DNA of 64,000 bases. It comes from Syntrophobacteraceae bacterium. GTDB lineage: Bacteria > Desulfobacterota > Syntrophobacteria > Syntrophobacterales > Syntrophobacteraceae. The DNA is taken from NCBI GenBank assembly GCA_003165235.1, contig PLSV01000024.1, forward strand, positions 1 through 64,000, given 5' to 3'. The notes under the pieces were generated by a model, which did not search any database, was not told the origin of the DNA, and saw only the letters and a list, made by a program, of their open reading frames with translations. Positions 39,760-49,545 of this stretch are shown one piece after another; position 1 is the first letter of the stretch; each line of letters begins with the position of its first letter. Both the position numbers and the translations under genes were made by a program.

Positions 39760-40934
39760 GCACTATGTCCAAAATGACTGATACGATACTCCGGGTGACC
39801 GCGCGCGATCTTTTTCTGACGCTCAGTCTTTTCAGTGGCGACCACGGAGAGACAACCCTGGAGAATATCCGCCTGCGGTTTTGCATCGACCGCAAGATGC
39901 AACGGAAGGGTGATTATCTTTGGTCGCGAGCCCGGGACGCAGCAAGCGAACTCCGAAAGCTGAACCTCGTCGAGGTTGACGCCATACCTCGTGACCGGCA
40001 GTACTATCAGAAAATGAAAGATGCGAAGATTGTACTCAGCAACCAAGGGCACGCGCTCCTGACCAGATTCGCGAAGGACCGGGCTGGGGCTTATGATGAT
40101 CTTTTCGCCCGAATGTTTAATGAGCACTCGTACATGCGAGCTCTCTGGGATACGCTTTCGACGGCAGACCTGACGGTGCCGGTAGCCACTTCACTCCGCG
40201 ATCATGTAAGTCCTCGGTACGGTAACGCCACTGACCTCGTGGACGACATCGCAGGTGGCCGCTTTGAGTATGATCGGTTTCTAGCGATCTTATCGGAGCG
40301 GCTGCCCTCTCCCCTTGTGGGCGATGAACAGATGGACATCCAGCGGGCGCTCATGGACCTTATGGAGGTAATTGCCCCAGCCGCAAACATTGAGGAAGCC
40401 TCGGACTTTGCAAAGAAGTTTCTTGATCGTCTGAATGAAACCTTCATTCCGATCATTATGCGCCGTTACGGAGTTGGCTTCGACTACAGGACCCATCGTA
40501 GTCTCTGGTCCCTCGGTCAAGAGTTCCAGGTATGGTGGGCCACCTCATCATATCCTGGGATTTCTGGAACACTTATCTTTCTAACAGCATCACTTAAGGC
40601 GGATCCGGAGGACTGCTCAGTTGTAACAAGTATCGAGCATCCGGCAGGGGTTTCGATGTTACGGGAATCCTTTCTGGACCGCCTTTACGGCGCATACTTG
40701 AAGCACAGAAGAACTATGGGGAACACCTATGTACATGCGTGGGAGCTGAGGGCGGTCTTCTGTGGCGAAAACCGTTGCCAGCCCGGGGTCTTCAATGCGC
40801 TTTTCGACGAACGCTATATGGGGTCCCAGGAATATAGGGTCCAACTCGAAATCGAGCGAACACGCCCGAGACACGAACTGCCAGTGATTGCTGGAAGTCG
40901 ACGAATTGGTGCCATCGCGATTACGAAATTGTAG
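39756..40934 (+). CDS. Uncharacterised protein, possible N-terminal winged helix
   Basis: 392 aa; ATGA overlap with ATPase gene; ASELRKLNLVEVDAIPRDRQYYQKMKDAKIVLSNQGHALLTRF. Confidence 0.6.
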   Translation: MSTMSKMTDTILRVTARDLFLTLSLFSGDHGETTLENIRLRFCIDRKMQRKGDYLWSRARDAASELRKLNLVEVDAIPRDRQYYQKMKDAKIVLSNQGHALLTRFAKDRAGAYDDLFARMFNEHSYMRALWDTLSTADLTVPVATSLRDHVSPRYGNATDLVDDIAGGRFEYDRFLAILSERLPSPLVGDEQMDIQRALMDLMEVIAPAANIEEASDFAKKFLDRLNETFIPIIMRRYGVGFDYRTHRSLWSLGQEFQVWWATSSYPGISGTLIFLTASLKADPEDCSVVTSIEHPAGVSMLRESFLDRLYGAYLKHRRTMGNTYVHAWELRAVFCGENRCQPGVFNALFDERYMGSQEYRVQLEIERTRPRHELPVIAGSRRIGAIAITKL

Positions 40935-40942
40935 GTGTTCTG

Positions 40943-41749
40943 ATGATTGACTCTGTTCTCCTACGCCATGGCCCACTAATTTTGCCACGTGCGTACTACG
41001 AACTGTGCCTCGACATGTTCGCCGTGGTCCAGTATTGGGATCCTTCTACTCGCGGGGCTGAACGAGGGCGCGCTTTTGAACGCGTGCTCTACCGGTACTG
41101 CGAAACACGGCGGCTGCGGCTTATTGAACGTGCCGGGTCAAAGACGATTTGCGGCGAGGCATCGGCGTCCAGATTCTTACACGAACAGGACGCAGTCATC
41201 GCTTCCCCGAGCTTCATCGTCCACATGGAACTTAAACACCTCTCCGTCCCCCTGGAAAAGAACGAGTTGTTGATCTTCGCACACAAAGGTCTCGACTTCC
41301 TCATGGGCGGGTCGATAAAGATGCGCGCTGTGCCGATGTTTCGCATCGTTTTGAGCGGATCGCTTCTCCGCCAGGAGGCACGGCGCTTTGCACTTCAGTG
41401 GGGGATAACGGCAATCGAGCCTGAGCGAATCCCGCTGCCCCTGCTCCATTATCTCTCTCTTTCAGATTTTCCGGGTGTTGACTCATTCGATGGGGATCAA
41501 TTAGCCGAAATGCACAAAGTGCTTTCGGAGAGTACGAAGTCGGTGCAAGAGGTTGTCCACCATCTCTCTGGCGTGCTCACAGGAACCGCGCAGCCGGTGC
41601 TGGGACCGTGGGCCGACCGAACTCTTAACGTTCTTCAGTCTGACTGGGGTGATCGAATCTGGGCCGCGCTCGACGAGGGAACTGGCGGGCAGTGGATTGA
41701 GGAACGCTATGACGCCCTTGATCGGGAACTCATGCTCGATCGGATCTAA
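40943..41749 (+). CDS. PD-(D/E)XK-like nuclease
   Basis: GRAFERVLYRYC...FLHEQDAVIASPSFIVHMELKHLSVPLEK (E..D..ELK pattern); 8 bp after the upstream stop. Confidence 0.6.
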   Translation: MIDSVLLRHGPLILPRAYYELCLDMFAVVQYWDPSTRGAERGRAFERVLYRYCETRRLRLIERAGSKTICGEASASRFLHEQDAVIASPSFIVHMELKHLSVPLEKNELLIFAHKGLDFLMGGSIKMRAVPMFRIVLSGSLLRQEARRFALQWGITAIEPERIPLPLLHYLSLSDFPGVDSFDGDQLAEMHKVLSESTKSVQEVVHHLSGVLTGTAQPVLGPWADRTLNVLQSDWGDRIWAALDEGTGGQWIEERYDALDRELMLDRI

Positions 41750-41878
41750 AGCGGGGTTTAAGGAGAAGTGGAACGTAAAACCCGGTTAAGGCCCTTGGAA
41801 GCGCTGGCACGGCTGAAAACCATGCTCAGTGATTTAGTTTTTAGCCCGTTGGATGGGCAAGTAACAGTGCCTCAACCC

Positions 41879-42484
41879 TCAAATCTCATTCATCAGGACC
41901 TCGTTTACCTCATCGCTCGTAAGGCCAAGATACCTCATGGTGGTCGTTGGGCTGGAATGGTTAAACCGCTTGGCCAGAAGCTCGAAGCCCACCCCGAACT
42001 TGGTCCGCTGAATGAACCCGAACGTCTTCCTTAAGGTATGCGCTCCGTAGTTTCCATGGTCCAAATTGATCGCCCTGGTCCATTTCTTGAGCAAGGCGTT
42101 GACGGCTTGGATGCTGAGAGGCTCCTTCGTCTTTCGGCTCGCAAAAAGATAATCGCTATCGTTTGGCCGGACTTTATCTAGGTAGTTTCGAAGGGCTTTG
42201 TGAACTGACTTGTTGACCATGAGGATGTTTTGTTTTCCCGTCTTGTTTTCCTTTATGGTGATGAACTCTCCGGGTTTAAGAGATTTTACGTCCTTTACCT
42301 TCACCATGAGGAGGTCGCCTGCGCGAAGACCGTTATTGATTCCCATGGTAAAAAGAAGCAAATCCCTTGGCGTCCCGGACAGAAGTTGTTTTATCGCCTG
42401 AATGTCTTCGCCGCGCCGGATGGGATCCACCCGGATCATCCGCCCCTTCCCGGGATGATTGGGATTTTTATTTTGTTCCATCAT
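41879..42484 (-). CDS. Tyrosine recombinase/phage-type integrase (short)
   Basis: GINNGLRAGDLLMVKVKDV, YGAHTLRKTFGF, FNHSSPTTTMRYLGL (R..HxxR..H..Y). Confidence 0.85.
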   Translation of the reverse strand: MMEQNKNPNHPGKGRMIRVDPIRRGEDIQAIKQLLSGTPRDLLLFTMGINNGLRAGDLLMVKVKDVKSLKPGEFITIKENKTGKQNILMVNKSVHKALRNYLDKVRPNDSDYLFASRKTKEPLSIQAVNALLKKWTRAINLDHGNYGAHTLRKTFGFIQRTKFGVGFELLAKRFNHSSPTTTMRYLGLTSDEVNEVLMNEI

Positions 42485-42776
42485 GCGTCTTTTCGGGCAG
42501 CAGATGCTTTATGCTGTATTTTCTGGGAGAGCGCCGGCCGGGGTCGGTCTTTTCCCTGATGCGCCGGGCAAAAAGCGCTTCCGCCTCATCCAAAGTGGAA
42601 AACTCCCACACCCTGCGGTCCCAGATTCTCCCCAGTGCTCCGCTTACCTTTAAAACTCGAAACGTCCCGTGACAGACCTCGATCCAGATCGAGTAGAAGG
42701 TTTGCCGCGGGGTGCTGGAAACCACCAGGTGAACATTTTTGACCACGTTGGGTCCGGATGCTTCCAAAGGGATCAT
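42468..42776 (-). CDS. Small hypothetical protein (WGR-like)
   Basis: 102 aa; YSIWIEVCHGTFRVLKVSGALGRIWDRRVWEFSTLDEAEALFARRIREKTD. Confidence 0.4.
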   Translation of the reverse strand: MIPLEASGPNVVKNVHLVVSSTPRQTFYSIWIEVCHGTFRVLKVSGALGRIWDRRVWEFSTLDEAEALFARRIREKTDPGRRSPRKYSIKHLLPEKTHDGTK

Positions 42777-42958
42777 GGATGTTGCCTTTTCGGATTAGGT
42801 TGGCGTCGATTCCACCTTTTGAATTTATAATATTAACTTATAGCATAATAATGGCATTATAGTTAATAAAAAAATGCGGAAGGAAATTCCGAGGCCCCGA
42901 AATCATTCTCGGAAAAACAAATAAGTCGCGGATATGGCTATATATTACCCCAAAGCAA

Positions 42959-42992
42959 CTAATATTAACTTTTATGTAAAAGTTAATATTAG
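42959..42992. repeat. Perfect palindrome, 16-bp arms and 2-nt centre
   Basis: ctaatattaactttta-tg-taaaagttaatattag; related taatattaactta near 42829. Confidence 0.7.
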
Positions 42993-43392
42993 CCTTGCGT
43001 ATTTCTTTGGTACAAAAATGCAAGATGGAATCTCCCTCTCTCCTCCTCCGATAGGAGGCCGACACTCTGATACTATTCGAAACATTTCTCTAAAATTAGC
43101 GATGTCGAAAAAGAGGGTACTTACTCCTTAACCGCGAGCCTGCCGAACATGAAATCAGTGATCTGGTTGCCATGTTTAAAAGAGACCTTCATGACTCTCT
43201 GAGAGAAATGGGAACAAAGGTCCTAGGGTGAGCGTATGAAAGAAATGCTATAAGTTTCCGGCAGAATCCGACCGAAAATGCGGTTCGGATGCAGAGCGCA
43301 CAACTTGATGCATTATTTCGGTTCACATTAGGTATTTCCACTAAAGACAAATCCTGTTAAAGAGCATGTTGTCTGAAGGTAACCTATAACGC

Positions 43393-44241
43393 GTGAAAGA
43401 AATGATCCGATTCGAAAGCCTCCGCAAGAAATACAAACAGGTAGAAGCACTCAAAGGCATCAACCTCCAGGTTGGCGAGGGTGAGCTGTTTGCATACCTG
43501 GGGCCGAATGGTTCGGGCAAGACGACGACCATCAAAATACTTACCGGGCTTGCGGTCCCTTCTGCAGGGGACGCATGGCTGCATGGGTTTCATGTTGAGA
43601 AGGAAAGCCTGCAGGCGAAACGTCAATGCGGGTTTGTATCCCAGAACATCAATCTTGACAACGAACTGACGGTGGGCGAGAACCTGCACTTGCACGGGAA
43701 ACTTTTTCAGATGCCGCGAAAAGAACGGGCGCAGCGCATCTGCCAACTCCTTGAGTACGTTGAAATCGCAGATAGAATGGACAGCCCGGTAAAGGCGCTC
43801 TCCGGTGGTATGAAAAGAAGAGTGATGATCGTCAGGGCACTCATGCACTCTCCAAGGATTCTTTTTCTCGATGAACCTACGGCGGGTCTCGATCCCGCCA
43901 TCAGGCGCCGCATATGGTGGCTTATCAAAAGTATCCAGCGAAGCGGGACGACAATCTTTCTGACTACCCATTACATAGAAGAGGCGGAATTCCTGGCCGA
44001 CCGCGTCGCATTCCTGGACGAAGGCAGCATAGTCATTCTGGACACCCCGCAAAATCTAATGGAGGGTTTGGGGACATGGGCTTTAGACCAAGTTTGCGAC
44101 GACGGTATGGAGACCCTCTTTTTCCGTGACAGAGAAGAGGCCAACAGGCATATTTCCGCACAGGAAGGCAGCTTTTCTCTTAGGCGTGTAAACCTGGAGG
44201 ATGTTTTCATTTCCCTAACCGGGAAAAAGGTCATGGCATGA
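43393..44241 (+). CDS. ABC transporter ATP-binding protein
   Basis: YLGPNGSGKTTTIKILTGL, LSGGMKRRVMIVRALMHSPRILFLDEPTAGLDP. Confidence 0.92.
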   Translation: MKEMIRFESLRKKYKQVEALKGINLQVGEGELFAYLGPNGSGKTTTIKILTGLAVPSAGDAWLHGFHVEKESLQAKRQCGFVSQNINLDNELTVGENLHLHGKLFQMPRKERAQRICQLLEYVEIADRMDSPVKALSGGMKRRVMIVRALMHSPRILFLDEPTAGLDPAIRRRIWWLIKSIQRSGTTIFLTTHYIEEAEFLADRVAFLDEGSIVILDTPQNLMEGLGTWALDQVCDDGMETLFFRDREEANRHISAQEGSFSLRRVNLEDVFISLTGKKVMA

Positions 44242-44972
44242 GAGGCATGCTCGCAATCTACCAGCGCGAACTCCTCATCCTGCGCAAGAGGTTCTTCAGA
44301 CAGCTGGCTTCCATGTCGGTAAGCCCCCTGCTATATCTCGTAGCTTTCGGATTCGGGATGGGACACAATTTAAGGATGGGCGTGCATTCCTACCTGGAAT
44401 TCCTGATTCCGGGGCTTGTGGCGATGAGCAGCATGATCCAGGCTTTCGCCATAGCAAGCGAGATCAACATTTCGCGCTTCTATTGGCACATATTCGAGGA
44501 ATTTCAGGCGGCGCCAATCAGGAATATATCCTATGTCACTGGAGAGGTACTGGCAGGTATTACCAGGGCGCTTGTTTCGGTCGTCTTGATTCTGTTGATC
44601 GCGGCCCTGTCCGGTGTGGTTCTATCTTACAACTTTTATTTCTGGTTCGCGGTGGGACTGAACAGCTTCGTTTTCTCATCACTGGCCGTTGGGCTGGCGA
44701 TGCTCGTTAAATCGCATTCAGACCAGGCCCTTCTCACCAATTTCTTCATTACTCCAATGGCTTTTCTCGGCGGGACTTTTTTCCCGGTGGACAGAATGCC
44801 CGAATGGGCGCAGCATATCCTATATTTTCTGCCGTTGACTCATGCCTCCAAAGCGATTCGAGCCGCTGCATTCGGCGATCCACCCGATTTTTCTTCCTAT
44901 CTGCTGCTCGCTTTGCTTGGCGCCGTTTTTTTCGTCCTCGCCTTCCGCTGGGTTAATCGCGCGCGCGAGTGA
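44238..44972 (+). CDS. ABC-2 type transporter permease
   Basis: Multiple TM segments, ATGA overlap with ATPase gene. Confidence 0.88.
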   Translation: MRGMLAIYQRELLILRKRFFRQLASMSVSPLLYLVAFGFGMGHNLRMGVHSYLEFLIPGLVAMSSMIQAFAIASEINISRFYWHIFEEFQAAPIRNISYVTGEVLAGITRALVSVVLILLIAALSGVVLSYNFYFWFAVGLNSFVFSSLAVGLAMLVKSHSDQALLTNFFITPMAFLGGTFFPVDRMPEWAQHILYFLPLTHASKAIRAAAFGDPPDFSSYLLLALLGAVFFVLAFRWVNRARE

Positions 44973-45132
44973 GTGCATCTCACGAGGTCGAAGAACCTGC
45001 CGATTTTTCTCGACTTAAATTGCTCCAAGTTCCGGGGTGCGAATTTCGAAATGCTGGTTTTTCCCGGTGGAACAAATAGATTATTTGCCTCTTGAAACTC
45101 ATCTGCCGATCCGAGGGATGAGCGCCTTGCAT

Positions 45133-46673
45133 CTGCTGCGAAAAGCACTGTTGTCAACAAATAGAAATGTCCTCTTTTGTAGCAAATGAATTGTCCGCTT
45201 TTGGAGGGGCGCGGAGTACCTTGTTCCAAAACCGTTCTTACTCCCAATCTCTGAGCCAGAGGTTGAAAAGGCCATCCCTTCGCCGTCGGCCTGAGTCCCA
45301 CCAGGCATGAGCAAAGCTACATAGTCAAGGCTGCGAAGCACCCGAAGGGCTTGGCCTTGACGGTGTTGCTGCTCATGCCACTCTGGCTCAGGCGGTGGCG
45401 TTTTGCCGCATCCTCTTTTTTGTTTTGATCTCTTTTAGATCTCCCCGTGGGCTATAGCATGCCAGCCGACGTGGGCCATGAAAAATTGCCAAGCTCCCGT
45501 CGGGATAACGATTAACTCTTACCGTGACCTTTACATAATGCAAACGATGCTGGTCGGCAGGGATTTGTAGTTTCAAACCCTCGAAGCAGATGCAGTTGTC
45601 CTTGCCCACCACGCGCTCGTATTGCTCGCAAACAATGTCGTCGAGGTCTGTACCGATATAGGGGACGAATACCGATCCTTCTTCCATGGAGGGTTGCCTG
45701 AACTCCTCATTAAAGGCCGGCAGATAGACATCCTTTATATAATGATTGGCCGCTCCCATCTCTGTTATACCGGCTAAGGCCAACTCTTTTGGAAGTCTTT
45801 CCTGGTGCGTGCGAAACATCCGTTCACAACGCCCGCGGGCCTCCGGAGAATAAGCAGGTATCATGTGGATGCCCAAGTTTTTCATCGCTCGTCCGAATTG
45901 GGTCAGGTTTACTCTGTCGACTTTGCCGCCCGCCTCCGGAGTAGTCCAGTAATGACTGCCCCGATCCGTGTAAATGGAGGAAAAAAGACCCCGTGTTTCA
46001 ATCACTTCCTTTACCCCCTGAAAACTGCTCTTTGTGCCCTCCTCTTCCACAAAGAAAAGGGAGTAATGCTCATTTGTCGCATCGTCCATGGTTAGGACCA
46101 GGTCCCATTGCACGCCCGGCACCCATTGGTGCTTGCTGCCGTCCTGGTGCAACATCATTCCCTGCCATGCGGCTCGCTCTCTGTGTTTCCTGTGTTTTCC
46201 GCGCCCCGGCGCCTTCGCTATTAATCGCGCATCCTGAAGACGGCATTTGACCCAGGTGTAGCTGCGTGTTCCTCCACCTCTACGGTACCAAGCATAAAAG
46301 TGCCTCGCGTTCCACCCCTCATGCTTCCCCTTATACTGCTCAATGAGTCTGAACACTTCATCAACCGGCACTCTGCGGCAATCCCCATTGAGCCGCTTAT
46401 CAATCAATCCCTCAAGTCCGGATTCCTCATAGCGATCCACCAAACGACGAAAGGTCCGCTGGCACACCCCGAGCACCCGCGCTGCTTCCTCTTGTGTCAA
46501 ACTCCTCTTGCGCCAACCTCCATATACCTCCTCAAAACGCATTTTCCGCACCTCCTGTAGCAGTTCTGTTCGTCTCATCGGCCCTCTCCTTCGGAGGCCG
46601 ATCAAAACCGGACAATTCACGTGCTACAAGTGCGGACATTTTATTTGCTCCCTACACTGCTGCGAAAAGCACT
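45133..46673 (-). mobile_element. Insertion sequence (about 1.5 kb) with terminal inverted repeats and 17-bp flanking direct repeat
   Basis: ctgctgcgaaaagcact at 45133-45149 and 46657-46673; ends caaatagaaatgtcctcttttgtagcaaatgaattgtccgctttt vs reverse complement caaataaaatgtccgcacttgtagcacgtgaattgtccggtttt. Confidence 0.85.
45388..46620 (-). CDS. ISNCY/IS1202-like transposase
   Basis: N-terminal HTH LTQEEAARVLGVCQRTFRRLVDRYEESGLEGL; rve-like core WDLVLTMDDATNEHYSLFF, SIYTDRGSHYW, YSPEARGRCERMFRTHQERLPKEL. Confidence 0.88.
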   Translation of the reverse strand: MNCPVLIGLRRRGPMRRTELLQEVRKMRFEEVYGGWRKRSLTQEEAARVLGVCQRTFRRLVDRYEESGLEGLIDKRLNGDCRRVPVDEVFRLIEQYKGKHEGWNARHFYAWYRRGGGTRSYTWVKCRLQDARLIAKAPGRGKHRKHRERAAWQGMMLHQDGSKHQWVPGVQWDLVLTMDDATNEHYSLFFVEEEGTKSSFQGVKEVIETRGLFSSIYTDRGSHYWTTPEAGGKVDRVNLTQFGRAMKNLGIHMIPAYSPEARGRCERMFRTHQERLPKELALAGITEMGAANHYIKDVYLPAFNEEFRQPSMEEGSVFVPYIGTDLDDIVCEQYERVVGKDNCICFEGLKLQIPADQHRLHYVKVTVRVNRYPDGSLAIFHGPRRLACYSPRGDLKEIKTKKRMRQNATA

Positions 46674-46717
46674 TGACAAAGAACCCGTTCCAGACATACT
46701 ATTTTTCACGAGTAAGG

Positions 46718-46744
46718 TCCGAGCCACCATGAAGGTGGCTCGGA
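46718..46744 (+). other. Perfect 11-bp hairpin
   Basis: tccgagccacc-atgaa-ggtggctcgga; no U-tract. Confidence 0.45.
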
Positions 46745-46820
46745 GTGTTCGGTTGACCTCTCAGTATCATTGCTTTCCAACCAACAAGTATAAATTTAAG
46801 TAGTCCGATTCGAAGAATAA

Positions 46821-46887
46821 GGCCGCGAAAGCCTTTTTGCCGTGTGAAAGCGGGAGAGGTGGCTTTGCGGCCTTTTTGTTTTTATGT
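46821..46887 (+). terminator. Rho-independent terminator-like structure
   Basis: ggccgcgaaagcc...ggctttgcggcc followed by tttttgttttt. Confidence 0.5.
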
Positions 46888-47172
46888 CGATGGATGTTGG
46901 AGGCGACTTTTGGACTTGCGATTCCCGCAAAGTCTCATACGCTCAGCCTGGGTCATCTGGTGGTTGAGCCGTCCATCTCATGTTGAAAAGTTCGGGTTAG
47001 GAATCTGAGCAGAAAGGAGGGCCACAGGAGTAAATCATCAGCAAAGGAGAATGGAGGAGCAGGTCTCCGCCTGGCGAAAGGAAAGAGACCTGCCCCTGGG
47101 GATGAGTTGGAAACCAATCCCCACGTTTCTCCTATCACAGAAGAAATCGTGAGGCAATGAGAGGGGCAATCG

Positions 47173-49545
47173 ATGAAACCGGATCAAAATATTCCAAACT
47201 TAAATCTCTCATCGCGCGTACGGCACAATCACTGCCGGTTGGCTAAAAAGATCATCAACATCAACTCGATAAAGGCGAGTTTAATCCTGTTGTTATTAAT
47301 GCTCTACCCGGTCTGTGGTTTTGCTGACGATAAAACGGACGTCCCTCAGGCTGTGGAAGGCCCGACGGCAAATAGCGACCAGGCAACCGGGAAAACTGCT
47401 CCTAAAAACGAAACGAAGAATGATCAAACTCTTGAGCCGATTGTGGTTACGGCCACCCGAACACCACAATCGCTTTCGGATGTGCCGGCCGCCGTATCGG
47501 TTGTAACGAGCCAGGACATTGAAAGCAGGAACATCCAGACAGTGGACCAAGCCATAAATGATCTCCCGGGGGTGTTCGCCCAGCGCGTCTCACAACTTGA
47601 TTCTATTGGGGACATCATGATGCGTGGCATGCCGCTTCAGGAGAGGAACCTGGTGCTACTGGACGGCGAACGTTTAAACCAGGCCTTTGCCGGGCTGGTA
47701 AACTGGAATTCGCTTAACCCTCTAGACGTCGCAAGGATCGAGGTCGCCAAAGGCCCTTTTTCCTCTCTATATGGAGGAGATGCAATGGGCGGCGTCATCA
47801 ATATCATCACCAAAACGCCTCAGGAAAGGGAAGTCACCATTCAGAGCGGATACGGCTCGTACAACACCTGGAACGAGTACGCATCATACGGGGACAGGCT
47901 TTATAACCGGTTGAGCGTTTTTACAAGCTTCAGCTACAAGCAAAGCGATGGATACCCTAACATTCCTGTCTCGATAAACCCGGCGTACTCCCCGCCAACG
48001 CCTGGAGGAACACCCGTTCACGGGGCCATTCCGTCGACTGACGCCTTCGGTAATCCTGCATATATCATCGGCAACACGGGAAACTACAACTGGTGGACAC
48101 AATCCGGAGACATTAAGCTCGTGTACGACTTAAATGCAGACTCAAAGGCCACTTTCATTTACAGAAACAACCAGTGGGGTTATGGATGGGGGAGTCCGCA
48201 AAGTTTCCTTTACGATTCTAAAGGCAACAACGTTTTCTCGGGAAATCAGAACGGTGTTGGCTTTACAAGCTCGGATTTCGTCAATGGCGTCAACAACGGC
48301 GCTTTTATGGAGAACATATTCCATGGAGAATATGAGACAAAATTATTCGGCGATGCCATTCTTAAAATCTCCGGTGGCTACATCAATACCCCCGTCAACT
48401 GGTATACCCAGCCATCGTACTCCGCCACAAACTTAAGGGGATCGGGGCAGTACTACTCGACTTCTTCTGAGATGGGCAACATGGATGTGCAGCTCTCCCT
48501 TCCTGTTTGCGAGAAGCATCTTATCATCTTTGGCGCTGCATTTCGCTACGATGAAGCCGACCAGCCGGTAACAAATCTCAGTAACTGGACGGAATCCGGG
48601 ACGCAGACCGGTCCCTATTCTGATTCTAAAGGCAAAGATACAATTTATTCGTTCTATACCCAGGCTGAGATAGCCCTGCTACGCAATCTTACTTTGTATG
48701 CCGGTGTGCGAGGCGACTACTGGAAAACTTTCGACGGCTTTTCCGAGATAGCAGGTGTGCAGTCTCCCACGGACTATGGATCGAATAGCGACTTTTCCGT
48801 AAATCCCAAAGGGTCGCTTGTTTACAAACCTTGGGACGGCACTACATTCAGGACCTCGGTAGGAACCTCTTTTCGACCTCCCACAGTATATGAGCTCTAC
48901 ACATCATGGTCAGGCTACGGCGTATTCTCTGAAGCGAATCCAAATTTGAAGCCTGAGACCGCCTTCTCATGGGACATCGGGGCCGAGCAAAAACTGGGAA
49001 GCAGCACCGTTTGTAAGCTCAATTATTTTCACAACACTCTAAGCGACTACATCTATTGGGCGTCTGTCAACGGGAGTTACACTACTTTTCAGAATCAGAA
49101 TGCCGGCAAGGCTGAAAGCGACGGCGTGGAATTCGAGATCGAGAACAAACCGTTGGACTGCCTGAAACTGTTCGCAAACACCACATACACTCACAGCGAA
49201 ATGCTTTCGAATAGCGTTGATCCAACGACTGTAGGGAAACAACTGCAATATGTTCCCGAGTGGACGTTCAACATGGGCGGAGAACTGACTTACCGTAAGT
49301 TTTCTTTTACACTGACCGGACGTTATGCGGCCAAACAATACGGCTACGGCGATAATGCGGACAAGGTATCCGGGGTATACGGTTCCTATGATTCGTTTTT
49401 TGTGGCGGATTTTAAAGTCCGTTACAAGTTGACCAATTGGGCAACGCTTGATTTTGCAATAAACAACATGCTGGATGAAAAGTACTTCACTTACTACCAA
49501 GCCCCGGGGCGGCAGTTCTTTGGGGGAATGACGGCAAAGTTCTGA
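47173..49545 (+). CDS. TonB-dependent outer-membrane receptor
   Basis: EPIVVTATRTPQSLSDVPAAVSVVTSQDIE plug, YGGDAMGGVINIITK, C-terminal GRQFFGGMTAKF. Confidence 0.93.
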   Translation: MKPDQNIPNLNLSSRVRHNHCRLAKKIININSIKASLILLLLMLYPVCGFADDKTDVPQAVEGPTANSDQATGKTAPKNETKNDQTLEPIVVTATRTPQSLSDVPAAVSVVTSQDIESRNIQTVDQAINDLPGVFAQRVSQLDSIGDIMMRGMPLQERNLVLLDGERLNQAFAGLVNWNSLNPLDVARIEVAKGPFSSLYGGDAMGGVINIITKTPQEREVTIQSGYGSYNTWNEYASYGDRLYNRLSVFTSFSYKQSDGYPNIPVSINPAYSPPTPGGTPVHGAIPSTDAFGNPAYIIGNTGNYNWWTQSGDIKLVYDLNADSKATFIYRNNQWGYGWGSPQSFLYDSKGNNVFSGNQNGVGFTSSDFVNGVNNGAFMENIFHGEYETKLFGDAILKISGGYINTPVNWYTQPSYSATNLRGSGQYYSTSSEMGNMDVQLSLPVCEKHLIIFGAAFRYDEADQPVTNLSNWTESGTQTGPYSDSKGKDTIYSFYTQAEIALLRNLTLYAGVRGDYWKTFDGFSEIAGVQSPTDYGSNSDFSVNPKGSLVYKPWDGTTFRTSVGTSFRPPTVYELYTSWSGYGVFSEANPNLKPETAFSWDIGAEQKLGSSTVCKLNYFHNTLSDYIYWASVNGSYTTFQNQNAGKAESDGVEFEIENKPLDCLKLFANTTYTHSEMLSNSVDPTTVGKQLQYVPEWTFNMGGELTYRKFSFTLTGRYAAKQYGYGDNADKVSGVYGSYDSFFVADFKVRYKLTNWATLDFAINNMLDEKYFTYYQAPGRQFFGGMTAKF

